Assembly: GCF_000878195.1 (NCBI RefSeq)
Contig: NZ_JXST01000015.1
Span: 1 to 64,000, forward strand
DNA length: 64,000 bases
Direction of reading: 5' to 3'
Source: Mycolicibacterium llatzerense
Lineage (GTDB): Bacteria > Actinomycetota > Actinomycetes > Mycobacteriales > Mycobacteriaceae
Position 1 is the stretch's first letter. Each line of letters starts with the position of its first letter. Position numbers and translations under genes: made by a program. Below the pieces are notes generated by a model. It worked only from the letters and a program-made list of their open reading frames with translations, ran no database searches and was not told the origin of the DNA. Positions 54,693 to 64,000 of this stretch are shown piece by piece.

Positions 54693-57583
54693 GCAACCAC
54701 AGCCTCGATACCCCGACGGACTCGTTCCCCAAGGCCGAGCAGCCGCCGCACCGGCCGCTGATCCCCCGCCTGATCCGGACGCTGGCGATCCCCGTCATCC
54801 TCGCCTGGATCGGCATCGTGGTGGTGCTGAGCACGATCGTTCCGGGGCTGGACGAGGTCGGCAAGATGCGGTCGGTCTCGATGTCACCGCACGACGCGCC
54901 GTCGATGATCGCGATGAAGCAGGTCGGCTCCGACTTCAAGGAGTTCGAATCCGACAGCTCGGCCATGGTGGTGCTCGAAGGCCAAGAACCGCTGGATGCC
55001 GCCGCACACGCGTACTACGACCAGATCGTCGCCAAGCTCCAGGCCGACACCGCGCACGTCGAGCACGTCCAGGACTTCTGGAGCGACCCACTGACCGCGT
55101 CCGGCTCCCAGAGCGCGGACGGCAAGTCCGCCTACGTGCAGGTCTACCTGCGCGGTAACCAGGGCGAATCGCTGGCCAACGAGTCCGTCGAGACCGTCGA
55201 CAAGATCCTCAAGGGCGTCCCCGCTCCGCCGGGCGTGAAGAGCTATGTCACCGGTGCGGCCGCCCAGGCCTCCGATATGAACGTCGCCGGCGATCGCAGC
55301 CTGAAGGTCATGGAGGCCGTGTCATTCGCGGTCATCATCGTGATGCTGCTGCTGGTGTACCGGTCGTTCATCACCGTGCTGATCGAGCTGTTCATCGTCA
55401 TGGTGCTGGTGGGCGCGGCGCGCGGCCTGGTCGCCGTGCTCGGCTTCTACAACGTCATCGGCCTGTCGACCTTCGCCACCAACCTGCTGCCGATGCTGGC
55501 CATCGCGGCGGCGACCGACTACGCGATCTTCCTGATCGGCCGCTATCAAGAGGCGCGCACCGCGGGGATGTCCAAAGAGGACGCCTACTACGACATGTAT
55601 CACGGCACCGCGCACGTGATCCTCGGTTCGGGTCTGACGATCGCCGGCGCGACATACTGCCTGCACTTCACCCGACTGCCGTACTTCCAGACGCTGGGCA
55701 TCCCACTGGCCATCGGCATGGTCACCGTGGTGCTCGCCGCACTGTCCCTCGGCCCGGCCCTCATCACCGTGGTCACCAAGTTCGGCAAGACGCTGGAACC
55801 CAAGCGCGAGATGCGGGTGCGGGGTTGGCGCAAGATCGGCGCCGCGATCACCCGCTGGCCGGGCCCGATCCTGGTCGCGACGATCGCGGTGGCGTTGGTC
55901 GGCCTGGTGGCCATCCCCGGTTACAAGACGAGCTACGACGACCGTCAGTACATGCCCGCGGATCTCACGTCCAACGAGGGTTACGCGGCCGCCAACCGGC
56001 ACTTCTCCCCGGCTCGCATGAATCCCGACCTGCTGCTGGTCCAGACCGACCACGACCTGCGCAACCCGTCGGACTTCCTGGTGATCAACAAGATCGCGAA
56101 AGCCGTTGTGGCCGTTCCTGGTATCGCTCAGGTGCAGGCCATCACCCGGCCCGAGGGCACGCCCATCCAGCACTCGACCATCCCGTTCCAGCTGGGTATG
56201 CAGAGCACCACGCAGGTGATGAACCAGAAGTACCAGCAGGACATGATGGCCAACATGCTCAAGCAGGTGGCTGACATCCAGGTGAGCATCGACACCATGA
56301 CCAAGATGCAGGCCATCACGGTTCAGATGTCAACGGTCATGGACAGCATGGTCGGCAAGATGCACGGCATGCTGGGCGACATCGAAGACCTGCGCAACCA
56401 CATCTCCGATTTCGACGACTTCTTCCGGCCGATCCGCAACTACCTCTACTGGGAACCGCACTGCTACGACATCCCGGTCTGCTGGTCCATGCGTTCGGTC
56501 TTCGACACTCTCGACGGCATCGACACCATGACGGACGACTTCCAGACCGTCATCCCCGACATGGACAAGATGTCCGCGCTGACGAAGCAGATGGTCACGG
56601 TCATGCCTCCGCAGATCGAGACCATGAAGAACATGAAGAAGTACATGCAGATGATGTACGCCACCCAGAAGGGACAGCTGGATCAGCAGGCCGAGGGCCA
56701 GAAGAACTCCAGCGCCATGGGTGAGGCCTTCGACAAGTCCAAGAACGACGATTCGTTCTACCTGCCGCCCGAGGCCTTCGACAGCGCCGATTTCAAGCGC
56801 GGCATGAAGAACTTCATCTCGCCGGACGGCAAGTCGGTGCGGTTCATCATCCAGCACGAAGGCAATCCGCTTACCCCCGAAGGCATCTCGCACATCGATG
56901 CCATCAAGCAGGCCGCCAAGGAGGCGATCAAGGGCACCCCGCTGGAGGGCTCCAAGATCTTTCTGGCCGGCAGTGCGGCGACCTTCCGCGACATGGCCGA
57001 AGGCTCTGACTACGACCTGATGATCGCCGGAATCTCAGCTCTCGCACTGATTTTCGTCATCATGCTGATCATCACGCGAGCGGTGGTGGCCGCCTCGGTG
57101 ATCGTGGCGACGGTGGCGATCTCGCTGGGCGCGTCGCTGGGTATGTCGATTCTCATCTGGCAGTACCTGATCGGCCTACCGCTGCACTGGATGGTGATAC
57201 CGATGTCGGTGATCATCCTGTTGGCCGTGGGCGCGGACTACAACCTGCTGCTGGCGGCCCGGTTCAAGGAAGAGATCCATGCCGGCCTGAACACCGGCAT
57301 CATCCGGGCCATGGGCAGCACGGGCTCGGTGGTCACCAACGCCGGCTTGGTCTTCGCCTTCACCATGTCGTCGATGATCATCAGCGAGCTACGCATCATC
57401 GGCCAGGTGGGCACCACGATCGGCCTGGGCCTGTTGTTCGACACCCTGGTGGTCCGGTCGTTCATGATGCCGTCGATCGCGGCCCTCATGGGCAAGTGGT
57501 TCTGGTGGCCGCAGATCGTGCGTCAGCGTCCGGTGCCGGTGCCCTGGCCAACCCCCGACAAGAAGGTCGACGCGACCGTCTGA
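54689..57583 (+). CDS. mmpL: MmpL-family RND transporter (MmpL4/MmpL5 type)
   Basis: 964 residues. Twelve membrane helices in two groups, with two periplasmic loops; [20 protein letters not shown] in the first half and [20 protein letters not shown] in the second carry the proton-relay Asp-Tyr pairs. The loop [20 protein letters not shown], with Cys pair, and the Met/Gln-rich helical stretch [19 protein letters not shown] are typical of the MmpL4/MmpL5 clade. The length also fits. It would export siderophores or lipids, or drugs; which cannot be settled here. Probably repressed by the divergent TetR. Confidence 0.94.
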   Translation: MSNHSLDTPTDSFPKAEQPPHRPLIPRLIRTLAIPVILAWIGIVVVLSTIVPGLDEVGKMRSVSMSPHDAPSMIAMKQVGSDFKEFESDSSAMVVLEGQEPLDAAAHAYYDQIVAKLQADTAHVEHVQDFWSDPLTASGSQSADGKSAYVQVYLRGNQGESLANESVETVDKILKGVPAPPGVKSYVTGAAAQASDMNVAGDRSLKVMEAVSFAVIIVMLLLVYRSFITVLIELFIVMVLVGAARGLVAVLGFYNVIGLSTFATNLLPMLAIAAATDYAIFLIGRYQEARTAGMSKEDAYYDMYHGTAHVILGSGLTIAGATYCLHFTRLPYFQTLGIPLAIGMVTVVLAALSLGPALITVVTKFGKTLEPKREMRVRGWRKIGAAITRWPGPILVATIAVALVGLVAIPGYKTSYDDRQYMPADLTSNEGYAAANRHFSPARMNPDLLLVQTDHDLRNPSDFLVINKIAKAVVAVPGIAQVQAITRPEGTPIQHSTIPFQLGMQSTTQVMNQKYQQDMMANMLKQVADIQVSIDTMTKMQAITVQMSTVMDSMVGKMHGMLGDIEDLRNHISDFDDFFRPIRNYLYWEPHCYDIPVCWSMRSVFDTLDGIDTMTDDFQTVIPDMDKMSALTKQMVTVMPPQIETMKNMKKYMQMMYATQKGQLDQQAEGQKNSSAMGEAFDKSKNDDSFYLPPEAFDSADFKRGMKNFISPDGKSVRFIIQHEGNPLTPEGISHIDAIKQAAKEAIKGTPLEGSKIFLAGSAATFRDMAEGSDYDLMIAGISALALIFVIMLIITRAVVAASVIVATVAISLGASLGMSILIWQYLIGLPLHWMVIPMSVIILLAVGADYNLLLAARFKEEIHAGLNTGIIRAMGSTGSVVTNAGLVFAFTMSSMIISELRIIGQVGTTIGLGLLFDTLVVRSFMMPSIAALMGKWFWWPQIVRQRPVPVPWPTPDKKVDATV

Positions 57584-57599
57584 CCCGTCGTACCGAAAG

Positions 57600-57634
57600 C
57601 GCCGCGCTGAGACTGCCCGTCTCAGCGCGGCGTT
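57600..57634 (+). terminator. Terminator after mmpL
   Basis: CGCCGCGCTGAGAC (57600-57613) pairs with GTCTCAGCGCGGCG (57619-57632) in a 14-bp stem with loop TGCCC, followed by TTCTT. It starts 17 bases after the mmpL stop. Confidence 0.88.
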
Positions 57635-57791
57635 CTTATATCGGTGCGCTGGTTGCTCGTGCGTCTACGCAGACGGCCACTCGAGCTCTCCCTGCGTCAG
57701 CGCAATCTCAACTGCTGCATGGGATTTGCGAGTCGCGTACAGAGCACATGCGGCCCGTCCCATGCGCGGGGAGATACCCGGCAACGCAAAA
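57635..57791. other. Gap between two terminators, no gene seen
   Basis: Together with the flanking hairpins this belongs to a 351-base stretch (57584-57934) with no supported gene. An ORF on the + strand runs across it from 57496, but it overlaps mmpL and both terminators and shows no family features. Confidence 0.5.
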
Positions 57792-57833
57792 TGCCCGCCT
57801 CGGTGCGACAGGGTTGTCGCACCGAGGCGGGCA
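57792..57833 (-). terminator. Terminator for the small gene at 57935
   Basis: TGCCCGCCTCGGTGCGACA (57792-57810) pairs perfectly with TGTCGCACCGAGGCGGGCA (57815-57833), 19-bp stem with loop GGGT. It lies about 100 bases beyond the stop of the - strand small gene and followed in that direction by TTTTGCG, which supports the orientation. Confidence 0.85.
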
Positions 57834-57934
57834 CCAGCATGTTTACGGGTGGAATGACGGGGCCGGCCAGGCCGGGTGGGCTACCGGAGGCAGCGCGTGC
57901 CGAACATCGGCGCGGACGCTACCGGACTACCGAC

Positions 57935-58159
57935 TCAGGCGCCGAAGCCGCGGCCGGTGGACCAGGCGAACACCGCGTAGGCCGCCGAAGACGACATCTG
58001 GTGAACTTCGGCTTCCGTGCCACCGAGCTCACGGATGCGGTCGGCGAAGGTCGACTCGATGATGCCCGAACACGTCGTCAACAAGTCCATCAACGATGCG
58101 TCCGCCGCCGGCGGCTGTGCCGGCTCGAACTGGTTCGGCAAATGCGCTACTGCTCCCAC
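57935..58159 (-). CDS. Small helical protein of unknown function, 74 aa
   Basis: Starts at GTG 58159 with AGGAG five bases upstream (GTG 58165 and TTG 58177 are alternatives). The core DLLTTCSGIIESTFADRI and RELGGTEAEVHQMSSSAAYA is amphipathic helical, with no signal peptide or membrane segment and one Cys. A perfect terminator follows on the same strand and AT-rich promoter-like DNA precedes it, which favours a real, independently transcribed gene. The codon third positions are GC-rich as in its neighbours. I do not recognise the family. Confidence 0.65.
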   Translation of the reverse strand: MGAVAHLPNQFEPAQPPAADASLMDLLTTCSGIIESTFADRIRELGGTEAEVHQMSSSAAYAVFAWSTGRGFGA

Positions 58160-58320
58160 GACCACTCCTGACCTCAAACTGTTAATTTCAGCTATCTAAT
58201 TTTATCGGCTAAGTACCGGTCGTGACTAGGACTTTTGCCGTGACACTGCCCAGTGTACCTAATGCTTTGTGGTGTGCGTCACATCGACGCGACCGCAATT
58301 CAACATTGACCGCATCGTTA

Positions 58321-59196
58321 TCACCACTGGTCCCACGGCACACTCCAGTCGCCGTTCTGCCACAGCTGCAATGGCTTGCCGCCGGTGTTCCGCACCTCGA
58401 CCACGTCGCCGGGCACCGAGAAGTTGTAGAACCACTGCGCGTTGTCGTGGTTCAGGTTCAGGCACCCGTGACTGGTATTGGTGTTGCCCTGCGCCCACAC
58501 CGTGGCGTCGAGCTGATGCAGGTACACACCGTCAGTGCTGACACGCACGGCGTACGGGATGGTCTCCTTGTATCCAAGGTGGTTGTTGATCGGCAGCCCG
58601 TACGTCGACGAATCCATGATCACCGGATTGCTCTTGTCGAGCACCGTGTAGACACCCGGCTGGGTCCAGAAACTCAGGGTCTTGCCGTTGACGGTTTCGG
58701 TGCCGCCGCGCCCCATGGAGGTCGGCATGGTCTTCACCAGTGCGCCGCCGTCGTACACGTTGACCTTCTTGGTCGCGTCGTCGGCGATCGACACATGGGA
58801 AGCGCCGATGGTGAACGTCGGCCCCCCGGCCACCGACACCACGGTGCCCGGCGCCCAGTACTGCGGCGGGCGCCAGTGCGCGGTGGTGTTGTTGACCCAG
58901 TGCCAGGACCCGGCCACCGGCGGGTTCGCGGTCACCACGAGGTCCCGAGCGGCCGCAGCCTCATCGACCGGACCGCCGAAGTGCGCGACGATCACCGTTC
59001 CGATGCCGTAGGTCGCGCCGTCTCGAATCGGCGCCCCGGAGGTCATGGAGAACGAGACCGGCGGCGGCCCCGCAGGGCCGGGAGGTGGTGCGTCGTCGTC
59101 TGCCGATGCCACCGCGGTGGGGACGAGAAGGACCATGGACATTGCCATTACAAATGCGCGTGCCGCCAACATGCGGTCACAGTACCGATGCTCCAT
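58321..59196 (-). CDS. Secreted L,D-transpeptidase with Ig-like domain
   Basis: 291 residues from ATG 59196. Signal peptide MLAARAFVMAMSMVLLVPTA ending ASADDD, then a short Pro-rich linker. An Ig-like domain (FSMTSGAPIRDGATYGIGTV) covers about residues 48-125, followed by the YkuD catalytic domain with VNVYDGGALVKTMPTSMGRG, GVYLHQLDATVW (His) and NTNTSHGCLNLNHDNA (SHGC with catalytic Cys). It forms 3-3 cross-links in mycobacterial peptidoglycan and is the class targeted by carbapenems. This is the second, more canonical L,D-transpeptidase of the window. Confidence 0.93.
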   Translation of the reverse strand: MEHRYCDRMLAARAFVMAMSMVLLVPTAVASADDDAPPPGPAGPPPVSFSMTSGAPIRDGATYGIGTVIVAHFGGPVDEAAAARDLVVTANPPVAGSWHWVNNTTAHWRPPQYWAPGTVVSVAGGPTFTIGASHVSIADDATKKVNVYDGGALVKTMPTSMGRGGTETVNGKTLSFWTQPGVYTVLDKSNPVIMDSSTYGLPINNHLGYKETIPYAVRVSTDGVYLHQLDATVWAQGNTNTSHGCLNLNHDNAQWFYNFSVPGDVVEVRNTGGKPLQLWQNGDWSVPWDQW

Positions 59197-59392
59197 TCGC
59201 CACCCCCTCTCCGGTGAAATCTTCGATGTGCCAGCAACATTAGGGATGCGTACTGAGGGCGCCTTAGTCTGCGCCTAAGAATCGGCTGAGTGCCCGTGTA
59301 ACGCCCGCCACACCCGCAACCAGCGCCGCATCGCCGTCACAAGCCGTTGCAGTCCACGGCAAACCGCAGAAGTTCACCTAGCATCGTGACCA

Positions 59393-60451
59393 ATGGTGCA
59401 CAGGCCCGACGAGTCCCCTGCGGTCCCGGTCAAGACCGCCGATCTGGTGCTGTCGGGCGGTGGCGTCAAGGCGATCGGATTGGTCGGCTCCGTCGTCGCC
59501 CTCGGCGACGCCGGCTATCGCGTAGGCCGGGTCTCCGGGACGTCGGCCGGCTCCCTGGTGGGCGCGGTCATCGCCGCCGCGAATCGTCGTCAGCCTGCCG
59601 GCTGTCAGCTCAGCGGTGACCAACTCCACGAGCTGGCGATGTCCCTGCCCTACCGCAAGTTCCTGGATCCCGTTGGCACCAGCCGAATCCCGGTGCTGGG
59701 CAAGTACTGGACCGCCTTCCGCGGCCAGGGGATGTACCGGGGCGACGCCGTCCACGACTGGGTCGACGGCGAGCTGCGCAATCTGGGGGTAAGGACCTTC
59801 GGCGATCTGGCACTCGACGACCGCGAGCTGCCGCCCGAGCAGCGCTACCGCCTGGTCGTCACCGTCGCCGACATCACCCGCGGCACGCTGGTCCGACTGC
59901 CCTGGGACTACCGCAGGATGTACGGCCTCGATCCCGACGAACAGTCCGTCGCCGACGCGGTCAGCGCGTCGATGGCCATCCCGTTCATCTTTCGTCCGGT
60001 GACGATCACCGGCGCCTCGGGCACGACGTCGACCCTCATCGACGGTGGTCTGCTGTCGAACTTCCCGATGTACTCGCTCGATCGCACCGACGGGAAGGTG
60101 CCGCGCTGGCCCAGCTTCGGCATCACCGTCACGGCCCAGCGTGCCGCCCAGGGCGACGGCGACCCCGGCCCAGGGCTGGCACCCGTGGTCGATCTACCCG
60201 GTGCACCGCGGCTCTTGGAGAACCTCATCAACACCGCACTACTCGGGCATGACCAGACCTATCTGCGACAGCCATCGGTCGCAGCGCGCACGATCGTCGT
60301 CGATGCCGCGGGCATCGGATACCTGAATTTCGACATTTCCCAGGCGGATCGGAAGCGTCTTTACGACAACGGCTACGCCGCCGCAAAGGAATTCCTGAAT
60401 ACCTGGGACTGGCCCACTTACCTACATCGCTTTCACGCCGGTTCGGCGTGA
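59393..60451 (+). CDS. Patatin-like phospholipase
   Basis: 352 residues from ATG 59393. It has the oxyanion loop LVLSGGGVKAIGLVGSVVAL, nucleophile motif GTSAGSLVG (GxSxG) near residue 50, and DGG in LIDGGLLSNFP carrying the catalytic Asp. It lacks a signal peptide. Family members are cytosolic or membrane-associated lipid acyl hydrolases with a Ser-Asp dyad. The substrate is unknown. Divergent from the L,D-transpeptidase gene; the 196-base gap holds both promoters. Confidence 0.92.
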   Translation: MVHRPDESPAVPVKTADLVLSGGGVKAIGLVGSVVALGDAGYRVGRVSGTSAGSLVGAVIAAANRRQPAGCQLSGDQLHELAMSLPYRKFLDPVGTSRIPVLGKYWTAFRGQGMYRGDAVHDWVDGELRNLGVRTFGDLALDDRELPPEQRYRLVVTVADITRGTLVRLPWDYRRMYGLDPDEQSVADAVSASMAIPFIFRPVTITGASGTTSTLIDGGLLSNFPMYSLDRTDGKVPRWPSFGITVTAQRAAQGDGDPGPGLAPVVDLPGAPRLLENLINTALLGHDQTYLRQPSVAARTIVVDAAGIGYLNFDISQADRKRLYDNGYAAAKEFLNTWDWPTYLHRFHAGSA

Positions 60452-60464
60452 ATACCCGCGCGCC

Positions 60465-60881
60465 CTAAAAGCGGGGGCGCGGCACTCCGTCGGGACCGAT
60501 GTTGAGGCCGGGGCACAAATGCACCATCGCCATATCCATCACGAAAGTCGCGGAGGCCTTGTTCACCTTCAACGAATTGGAAATATTGTTCACCGCATCG
60601 CCCGTCGGCTGGCCCGCGTACACGAACATGTTGCAGGTCAGACGGCCGGTCTTGAGCAGGTCGGCGTCGCTGCTTTTCAGTCGGCCGTGCAGCTCGGTGA
60701 GATAGGCGACCTCGGCCGCGTTGGCCGCAGCATTCGTCGGCACGCAGTCGAGCGGGTTGCCCCGTTCGGCGCAGGCCGCCATCTGGCCCGTTCCGACATC
60801 AGCCAAGGCGGGGGCAGAAACGCCGAGACCAGCAACTGCCAGGGCCGCCAGCAGCCCGCCGACAATCACTCGCGCAGTCAT
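60465..60881 (-). CDS. Small secreted DUF732-like protein
   Basis: 138 residues from ATG 60881. Signal peptide VIVGGLLAALAVAGLGVSAP ending PALADVG. The mature helical part YLTELHGRLKSSDADLLKTG, LTCNMFVYAGQPTGDAVNNI and MDMAMVHLCPGLN resembles the DUF732 family of small mycobacterial secreted proteins, with four Cys (AACAERGNPLDCVP, LTCN, LCPG). Function of the family unknown. Convergent with the patatin gene, 13 bases apart. Confidence 0.8.
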   Translation of the reverse strand: MTARVIVGGLLAALAVAGLGVSAPALADVGTGQMAACAERGNPLDCVPTNAAANAAEVAYLTELHGRLKSSDADLLKTGRLTCNMFVYAGQPTGDAVNNISNSLKVNKASATFVMDMAMVHLCPGLNIGPDGVPRPRF

Positions 60882-61045
60882 CGCAACAACACCTCCCGAC
60901 CGCCATATAAGACGCTTCCGTCAATTAATTCCGGAACCGCCCCCGCGGTGTCCGTAACGGAATAATAAAGATCATTCGGGCATAGCGATAACCGAACGGG
61001 AAATGAAACTTTCCCGACTTATCGGCGTGATACCGGCGAAACGGG

Positions 61046-61726
61046 TCAGACCGCGCTGCCGGCCACCCGATGCTCGGTGAGTTGCGACACCGCACCCGCG
61101 GCGATCGCACTCAGTTCTCCCGACGGGTCCAGCGCATCGGGCCACGGCCCCGCCAACGCGTCGAACTCTAATTGATGACGGCCGACGGCCTGCTCAACCG
61201 CGCGCAGCGACACGCTGCAGTCGCGGGCCCGCCGGCCGCACGCGCACTGCTGGCCGGGATGCTCGGAGCAGCCGGCCACATAGCGATCAACGGCGGCGCG
61301 CAGCGTCTGATGTACCGGGCGGGCCAACGCAATGCTCCGTACCTGCCCTCTGCGCCCGATCCAGCTGGTCACCACGTCTTCGCCCATGTCATCGAGAGCT
61401 TGGACGTACGCCTCCAGTTCGGCTCGCGGCGACGGGTCTCCGGCGGCGGCGGGACCGACGATTTCGATCACCGCGTGCCCCTGCCAGTCCTGCGGACGGA
61501 ACCGCAAGGTCCGCCGGCCGGACCGCAGCACCTGACCGCCGGCACTCACCACAGCTCCGTCCGGTTGTGGGGTGTCGTACATCCACCGCAGACCAACGAG
61601 CAACTCGGGGAGATGCCGTGTCACGACCCGCTCCGGTCGCTTCGAGGCGAGCCCCTGGCGCACTTCCGCGGGCTCGGTCCGACCAGGTCGACGCGGGACG
61701 CTCAGTCCGCCAGAATCCATCGCCAT
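61046..61726 (-). CDS. Hypothetical protein with Cys cluster, 226 aa
   Basis: Start ATG 61726 is chosen because GGGAGG lies six bases upstream; the frame reaches 61774. It has no signal peptide or membrane helix. Residues about 90-140 (GHAVIEIVGPAAAGDPSPRAE) and 140-200 are helical; CSEHPGQQCACGRRARDCSV near residues 170-190 has four Cys and one His and could bind zinc. No family is recognised. Its gene is isolated, with gaps on both sides, upstream of the FecB lipoprotein gene on the other strand. Confidence 0.65.
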   Translation of the reverse strand: MAMDSGGLSVPRRPGRTEPAEVRQGLASKRPERVVTRHLPELLVGLRWMYDTPQPDGAVVSAGGQVLRSGRRTLRFRPQDWQGHAVIEIVGPAAAGDPSPRAELEAYVQALDDMGEDVVTSWIGRRGQVRSIALARPVHQTLRAAVDRYVAGCSEHPGQQCACGRRARDCSVSLRAVEQAVGRHQLEFDALAGPWPDALDPSGELSAIAAGAVSQLTEHRVAGSAV

Positions 61727-62202
61727 AGCAGCCTCCCAGCAAATCCCTCTTGTCCGCCAAAGAACGACGTTCATCCAATTACACCACGGCGATGAGGCGC
61801 CCGACGATACGTCAAACGACTGACATCGTGCAGTTCTCGCTAACTACATCAATCGACTCACAGGTAACGCACGGACCATGCGACCCACCGGAAACGCCGG
61901 CCACATACCGGTATTTACCAGGTGTTTGATAAATGCTGCCCTAGGCAAGCGCGTAGCTAGCGGCCGCCGATCAACTGACGACACTCTGACATGCAGCTAA
62001 TAATCCAACGAAGTACATACCCTAGGTATGCTGCGCGATTCCAATCACCTCGACGCCGGCGCACCATTGATATTTACGTTGTGGGCAAACTAGGCCACCG
62101 GCCCCCACTCGTCTGGTGCCGCAGCTCGAGGCACCCGGCCGGTGGCGGCCCCGTGCGCGTGTTACCGCTGCCGTTCCCCGGGGCAGGTGAAAGACTCACC
62201 GA
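61727..62202. other. Intergenic region upstream of the siderophore-binding lipoprotein gene
   Basis: 476 bases without a supported gene between two divergent genes. It is lower in GC than its neighbours. A short inverted repeat at 62016-62030 is the only distinct element; I found no IdeR-box match on either strand. Confidence 0.5.
62016..62030. promoter_or_regulatory. Inverted repeat, candidate operator
   Basis: CATACC (62016-62021), CTA, GGTATG (62025-62030) form a perfect 6-bp repeat with a 3-base centre, about 170 bases before the lipoprotein start. It does not fit the IdeR consensus. Confidence 0.35.
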
Positions 62203-63183
62203 GTGCACCCAAACCGCTCGCGCCGCAGCTTCCTGGCACTGGCCGCCGGTGCAGTGGCGGTCGCCGCATGCACCAAACCGCCGGCCTCGGGCACCGTTGC
62301 CGGCGACGGGTCGGTCACGATCAATCACACATTCGGATCCACCCGGATTCCGGCACCGCCGAAGAATGTGGTGTGCGCCGGCCTCACCGGGCAGGACGAA
62401 CTGCTGGCGGTCGGCGTGGTCCCGATCGCCGTGACCGAGTGGTTCGGAAACCAACCGTTCGCGGTGTGGCCGTGGGCCCAGCCTGCTCTTGGTCCGGCAC
62501 AGCCGGCCGTCCTGAACCTCAACGACGGCATCCAGGTGGACAAGATCTCCGCGCTGAAGCCCGACCTCATCATCGCCACCAACGCCGGGCTGGATGCCGA
62601 CACCTACAAGAAGCTGTCGGCCATCGCACCGACCGTCGCCCAATCGGGCCAGGACGCCTTCTTCGAACCATGGAAAGACCAGGCCACCGTCATCGGACAG
62701 GCAGTCTTCAAGGCCGACAACATGAAGAAGCTCATCGACGGCGTCGACGCGAAGTTCGCCGGCGCGGGTAAATCGAACCCGAGACTCAGCGGCCGAAAGA
62801 TGTTGATCGTCAACGGTCTTCCCACCGCGGACGGGGTCGAGATCACACCCACGGGGTGGCGCACCGAGTTCCTCGGCGAGCTGGGCATCGCCATCCCGGA
62901 CGGGCTGGACTCCTTCACCAAGGGACAACACGCCTTCGTGCCCCGCGACCAGATGGCCGGCGCGTTCCGCGGCGCGGACGTGCTGATCTGGACTCTCGAC
63001 GCTGACGACCAGCGTCCCGCGGTGCTGGCCGACCCGACGGTCGCGCAGCTGAGCCAGGCCAAAGCCAACCGGATCGTCTTCCCCAACAAAGACCTGTCCG
63101 CGGCGATCGCGTTCGCCTCGGTGCTGTCCTATCCGGCCGTGGCCGATCAGCTGCCGCCCCTGCTGACCGCGGCGCTGGCCTGA
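62203..63183 (+). CDS. Siderophore-binding lipoprotein, FecB/Rv0265c-like
   Basis: 326 residues from GTG 62203. The N-terminus RSRRSFLALAAGAVAVAACT has a lipobox with Cys 23 (VAACTK) and a twin-arginine-like RRSF. The periplasmic binding-protein fold of the FecB/BtuF class follows: STRIPAPPKNVVCAGLTGQD, ISALKPDLIIATNAGLD and a long connecting helix, ending PAVADQLPPLLTAALA. It would capture ferric siderophore at the membrane for an importer; no permease gene is in the window. In M. tuberculosis the homologue is in the same general region. Confidence 0.9.
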   Translation: MHPNRSRRSFLALAAGAVAVAACTKPPASGTVAGDGSVTINHTFGSTRIPAPPKNVVCAGLTGQDELLAVGVVPIAVTEWFGNQPFAVWPWAQPALGPAQPAVLNLNDGIQVDKISALKPDLIIATNAGLDADTYKKLSAIAPTVAQSGQDAFFEPWKDQATVIGQAVFKADNMKKLIDGVDAKFAGAGKSNPRLSGRKMLIVNGLPTADGVEITPTGWRTEFLGELGIAIPDGLDSFTKGQHAFVPRDQMAGAFRGADVLIWTLDADDQRPAVLADPTVAQLSQAKANRIVFPNKDLSAAIAFASVLSYPAVADQLPPLLTAALA

Positions 63184-63238
63184 CCCGATCCGGGCCCGAA
63201 CCCGGCTCCGGGTTGCACCCGTCGTCCCGCCTGCCAAG

Positions 63239-63934
63239 ATGATCGGCGTGATCGGCACCGAGCGCCCCGAACAGCACGCCCGCTTCGCGCAGGTCGGATC
63301 GACCTACTATCCGATCCTGATCGCAGTGTTCACGGCCCTGGTGATCATCTCCAACGTCACCGCCACCAAGGGCGTGGCATTCGGGCCGATCATCACCGAC
63401 GGCGGCTTCATCGTCTTCCCGCTCACTTACATCATCGGCGACGTGCTGTCGGAGGTGTACGGATTCAAGGCCACGCGGCGAGCGATCTATCTCGGCTTTG
63501 CGATGAATATCCTTGCGGCCCTGACATTCTGGGCGACCATCTACCTGCCGGCCGCCGACTTCTACCCGAACCAGGCGCACTTCGAGAACATCGTGCACTC
63601 CTACACGCAGCTGATCATCGCGGGTCTGGCCGGGTTCATCGTCGGACAGACCATCAACGCGTGGGTCGTGGTGGCCATCAAGGAACGCACCAAGGAGAAG
63701 CACCTGTGGGCGCGGCTGGTCGGCTCGACCTTCGCCGGGCAGCTCGGTGACACCCTGGTGTTCTGCGCCATCGCCGCCAACGCCATCGGCATCAGCACCT
63801 TCCATGACTTCGCCGTCTACACCGGCCAGGGCTGGCTGTACAAGACCGCCGTCGAGGTTCTTTTCCTGCCGGTGACCTACCGCGTGATCAGCTACATCAA
63901 GCACCGCGAACCGACGTACGACTTTGCTGTCTGA
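63239..63934 (+). CDS. VUT/YhhQ-family transporter (queuosine-precursor type)
   Basis: 231 residues from ATG 63239 (GTG 63248 possible). Six membrane helices, with IISNVTATKGVAFG, FPLTYIIGDVLSEVYGFKAT and GSTFAGQLGDTLVFC, all conserved in the YhhQ/VUT family, which takes up queuine or preQ precursors in bacteria. It lies 55 bases downstream of the lipoprotein gene. Whether mycobacteria use it for that purpose is not known to me. Confidence 0.9.
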   Translation: MIGVIGTERPEQHARFAQVGSTYYPILIAVFTALVIISNVTATKGVAFGPIITDGGFIVFPLTYIIGDVLSEVYGFKATRRAIYLGFAMNILAALTFWATIYLPAADFYPNQAHFENIVHSYTQLIIAGLAGFIVGQTINAWVVVAIKERTKEKHLWARLVGSTFAGQLGDTLVFCAIAANAIGISTFHDFAVYTGQGWLYKTAVEVLFLPVTYRVISYIKHREPTYDFAV

Positions 63935-64000
63935 GCGATTCTTAAGGCTCCTCTGGCGACCTGCTAAAGAAGCGTCAATTTCCCGCTACTCGCGAGTAGA

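Noticed and set aside
57496..58062. 188-codon + strand ORF after mmpL
   Set aside because: It overlaps the end of mmpL, two perfect terminators and the small gene on the other strand, and encodes a low-complexity product.
1..64000. Mobile elements, CRISPR arrays, tRNA or rRNA genes
   Set aside because: No transposase, integrase, regularly spaced repeat array or RNA-gene sequence was seen; the repeats found are inside genes or are hairpins.

Overview
The window is high-GC actinobacterial DNA with long ORFs, frequent GTG starts and 4-base ATGA/GTGA gene overlaps. It is clearly from a mycobacterium: it carries a complete ESX-3 type VII secretion locus, PE/PPE proteins, MmpS/MmpL, FadD/FadE paralogues, Stf0 and F420-type flavin-fold reductases. 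The gene order matches the M. tuberculosis Rv0265c-Rv0296c neighbourhood, remembered rather than searched, but it is rearranged and expanded. A rapid-growing species (Mycolicibacterium type) is the best guess. I saw no IS element, phage, tRNA, rRNA or CRISPR array.

Region 1 (1-6.2 kb): a truncated membrane-anchored Hsp70-like ATPase, a YkuD-type L,D-transpeptidase, a PAP2 phosphatase, an NCS1-type permease with an odd C-terminal CxxC/CxxC tail, a small unknown protein and a Nudix hydrolase.

Region 2 (6.3-13.2 kb): a sulfur module on the + strand: sulfatase, Stf0 trehalose sulfotransferase, CysD, CysN-CysC fusion. The last three overlap by 1-4 bases, so the enzymes that make PAPS sit beside the enzyme that uses it. 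An LGFP-repeat protein and a small secreted His-rich protein follow.

Region 3 (13.2-31.1 kb): tam, an amidohydrolase and an alpha/beta hydrolase flank ESX-3, which runs on the - strand as eccA3-eccB3-eccC3-PE5-PPE4-esxG-esxH-espG3-eccD3-mycP3-eccE3. An IdeR-like iron box (15/19) lies upstream of eccA3. A perfect hairpin covers the espG3 start, just after the two Esx genes.

Region 4 (31-45 kb): two related SAM methyltransferases, a DUF2236 (MpaB-like) protein, TetR and AraC regulators, a nucleotidyltransferase, and a fatty-acid/CoA cluster (VOC protein, TetR, hydrolase, 2-hydroxyacid dehydrogenase, fadE6, fadD2). A LigD-type polymerase-domain protein follows.

Region 5 (45-53 kb): a STAS protein, a divergent MerR/PPOX pair, four secreted low-complexity proteins, and a second PPE gene whose start codon directly abuts a 16/19 IdeR box.

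Region 6 (53-64 kb): a TetR gene divergent from mmpS-mmpL with a perfect palindrome between them, a small unknown gene, an L,D-transpeptidase, a patatin, a DUF732-like secreted protein, an unknown Cys-containing protein, a FecB-type siderophore-binding lipoprotein and a VUT/YhhQ transporter. Iron acquisition (ESX-3, iron-box PPE, FecB lipoprotein, possibly MmpS/L) is the unifying theme, with sulfation and cell-envelope enzymes as secondary themes.
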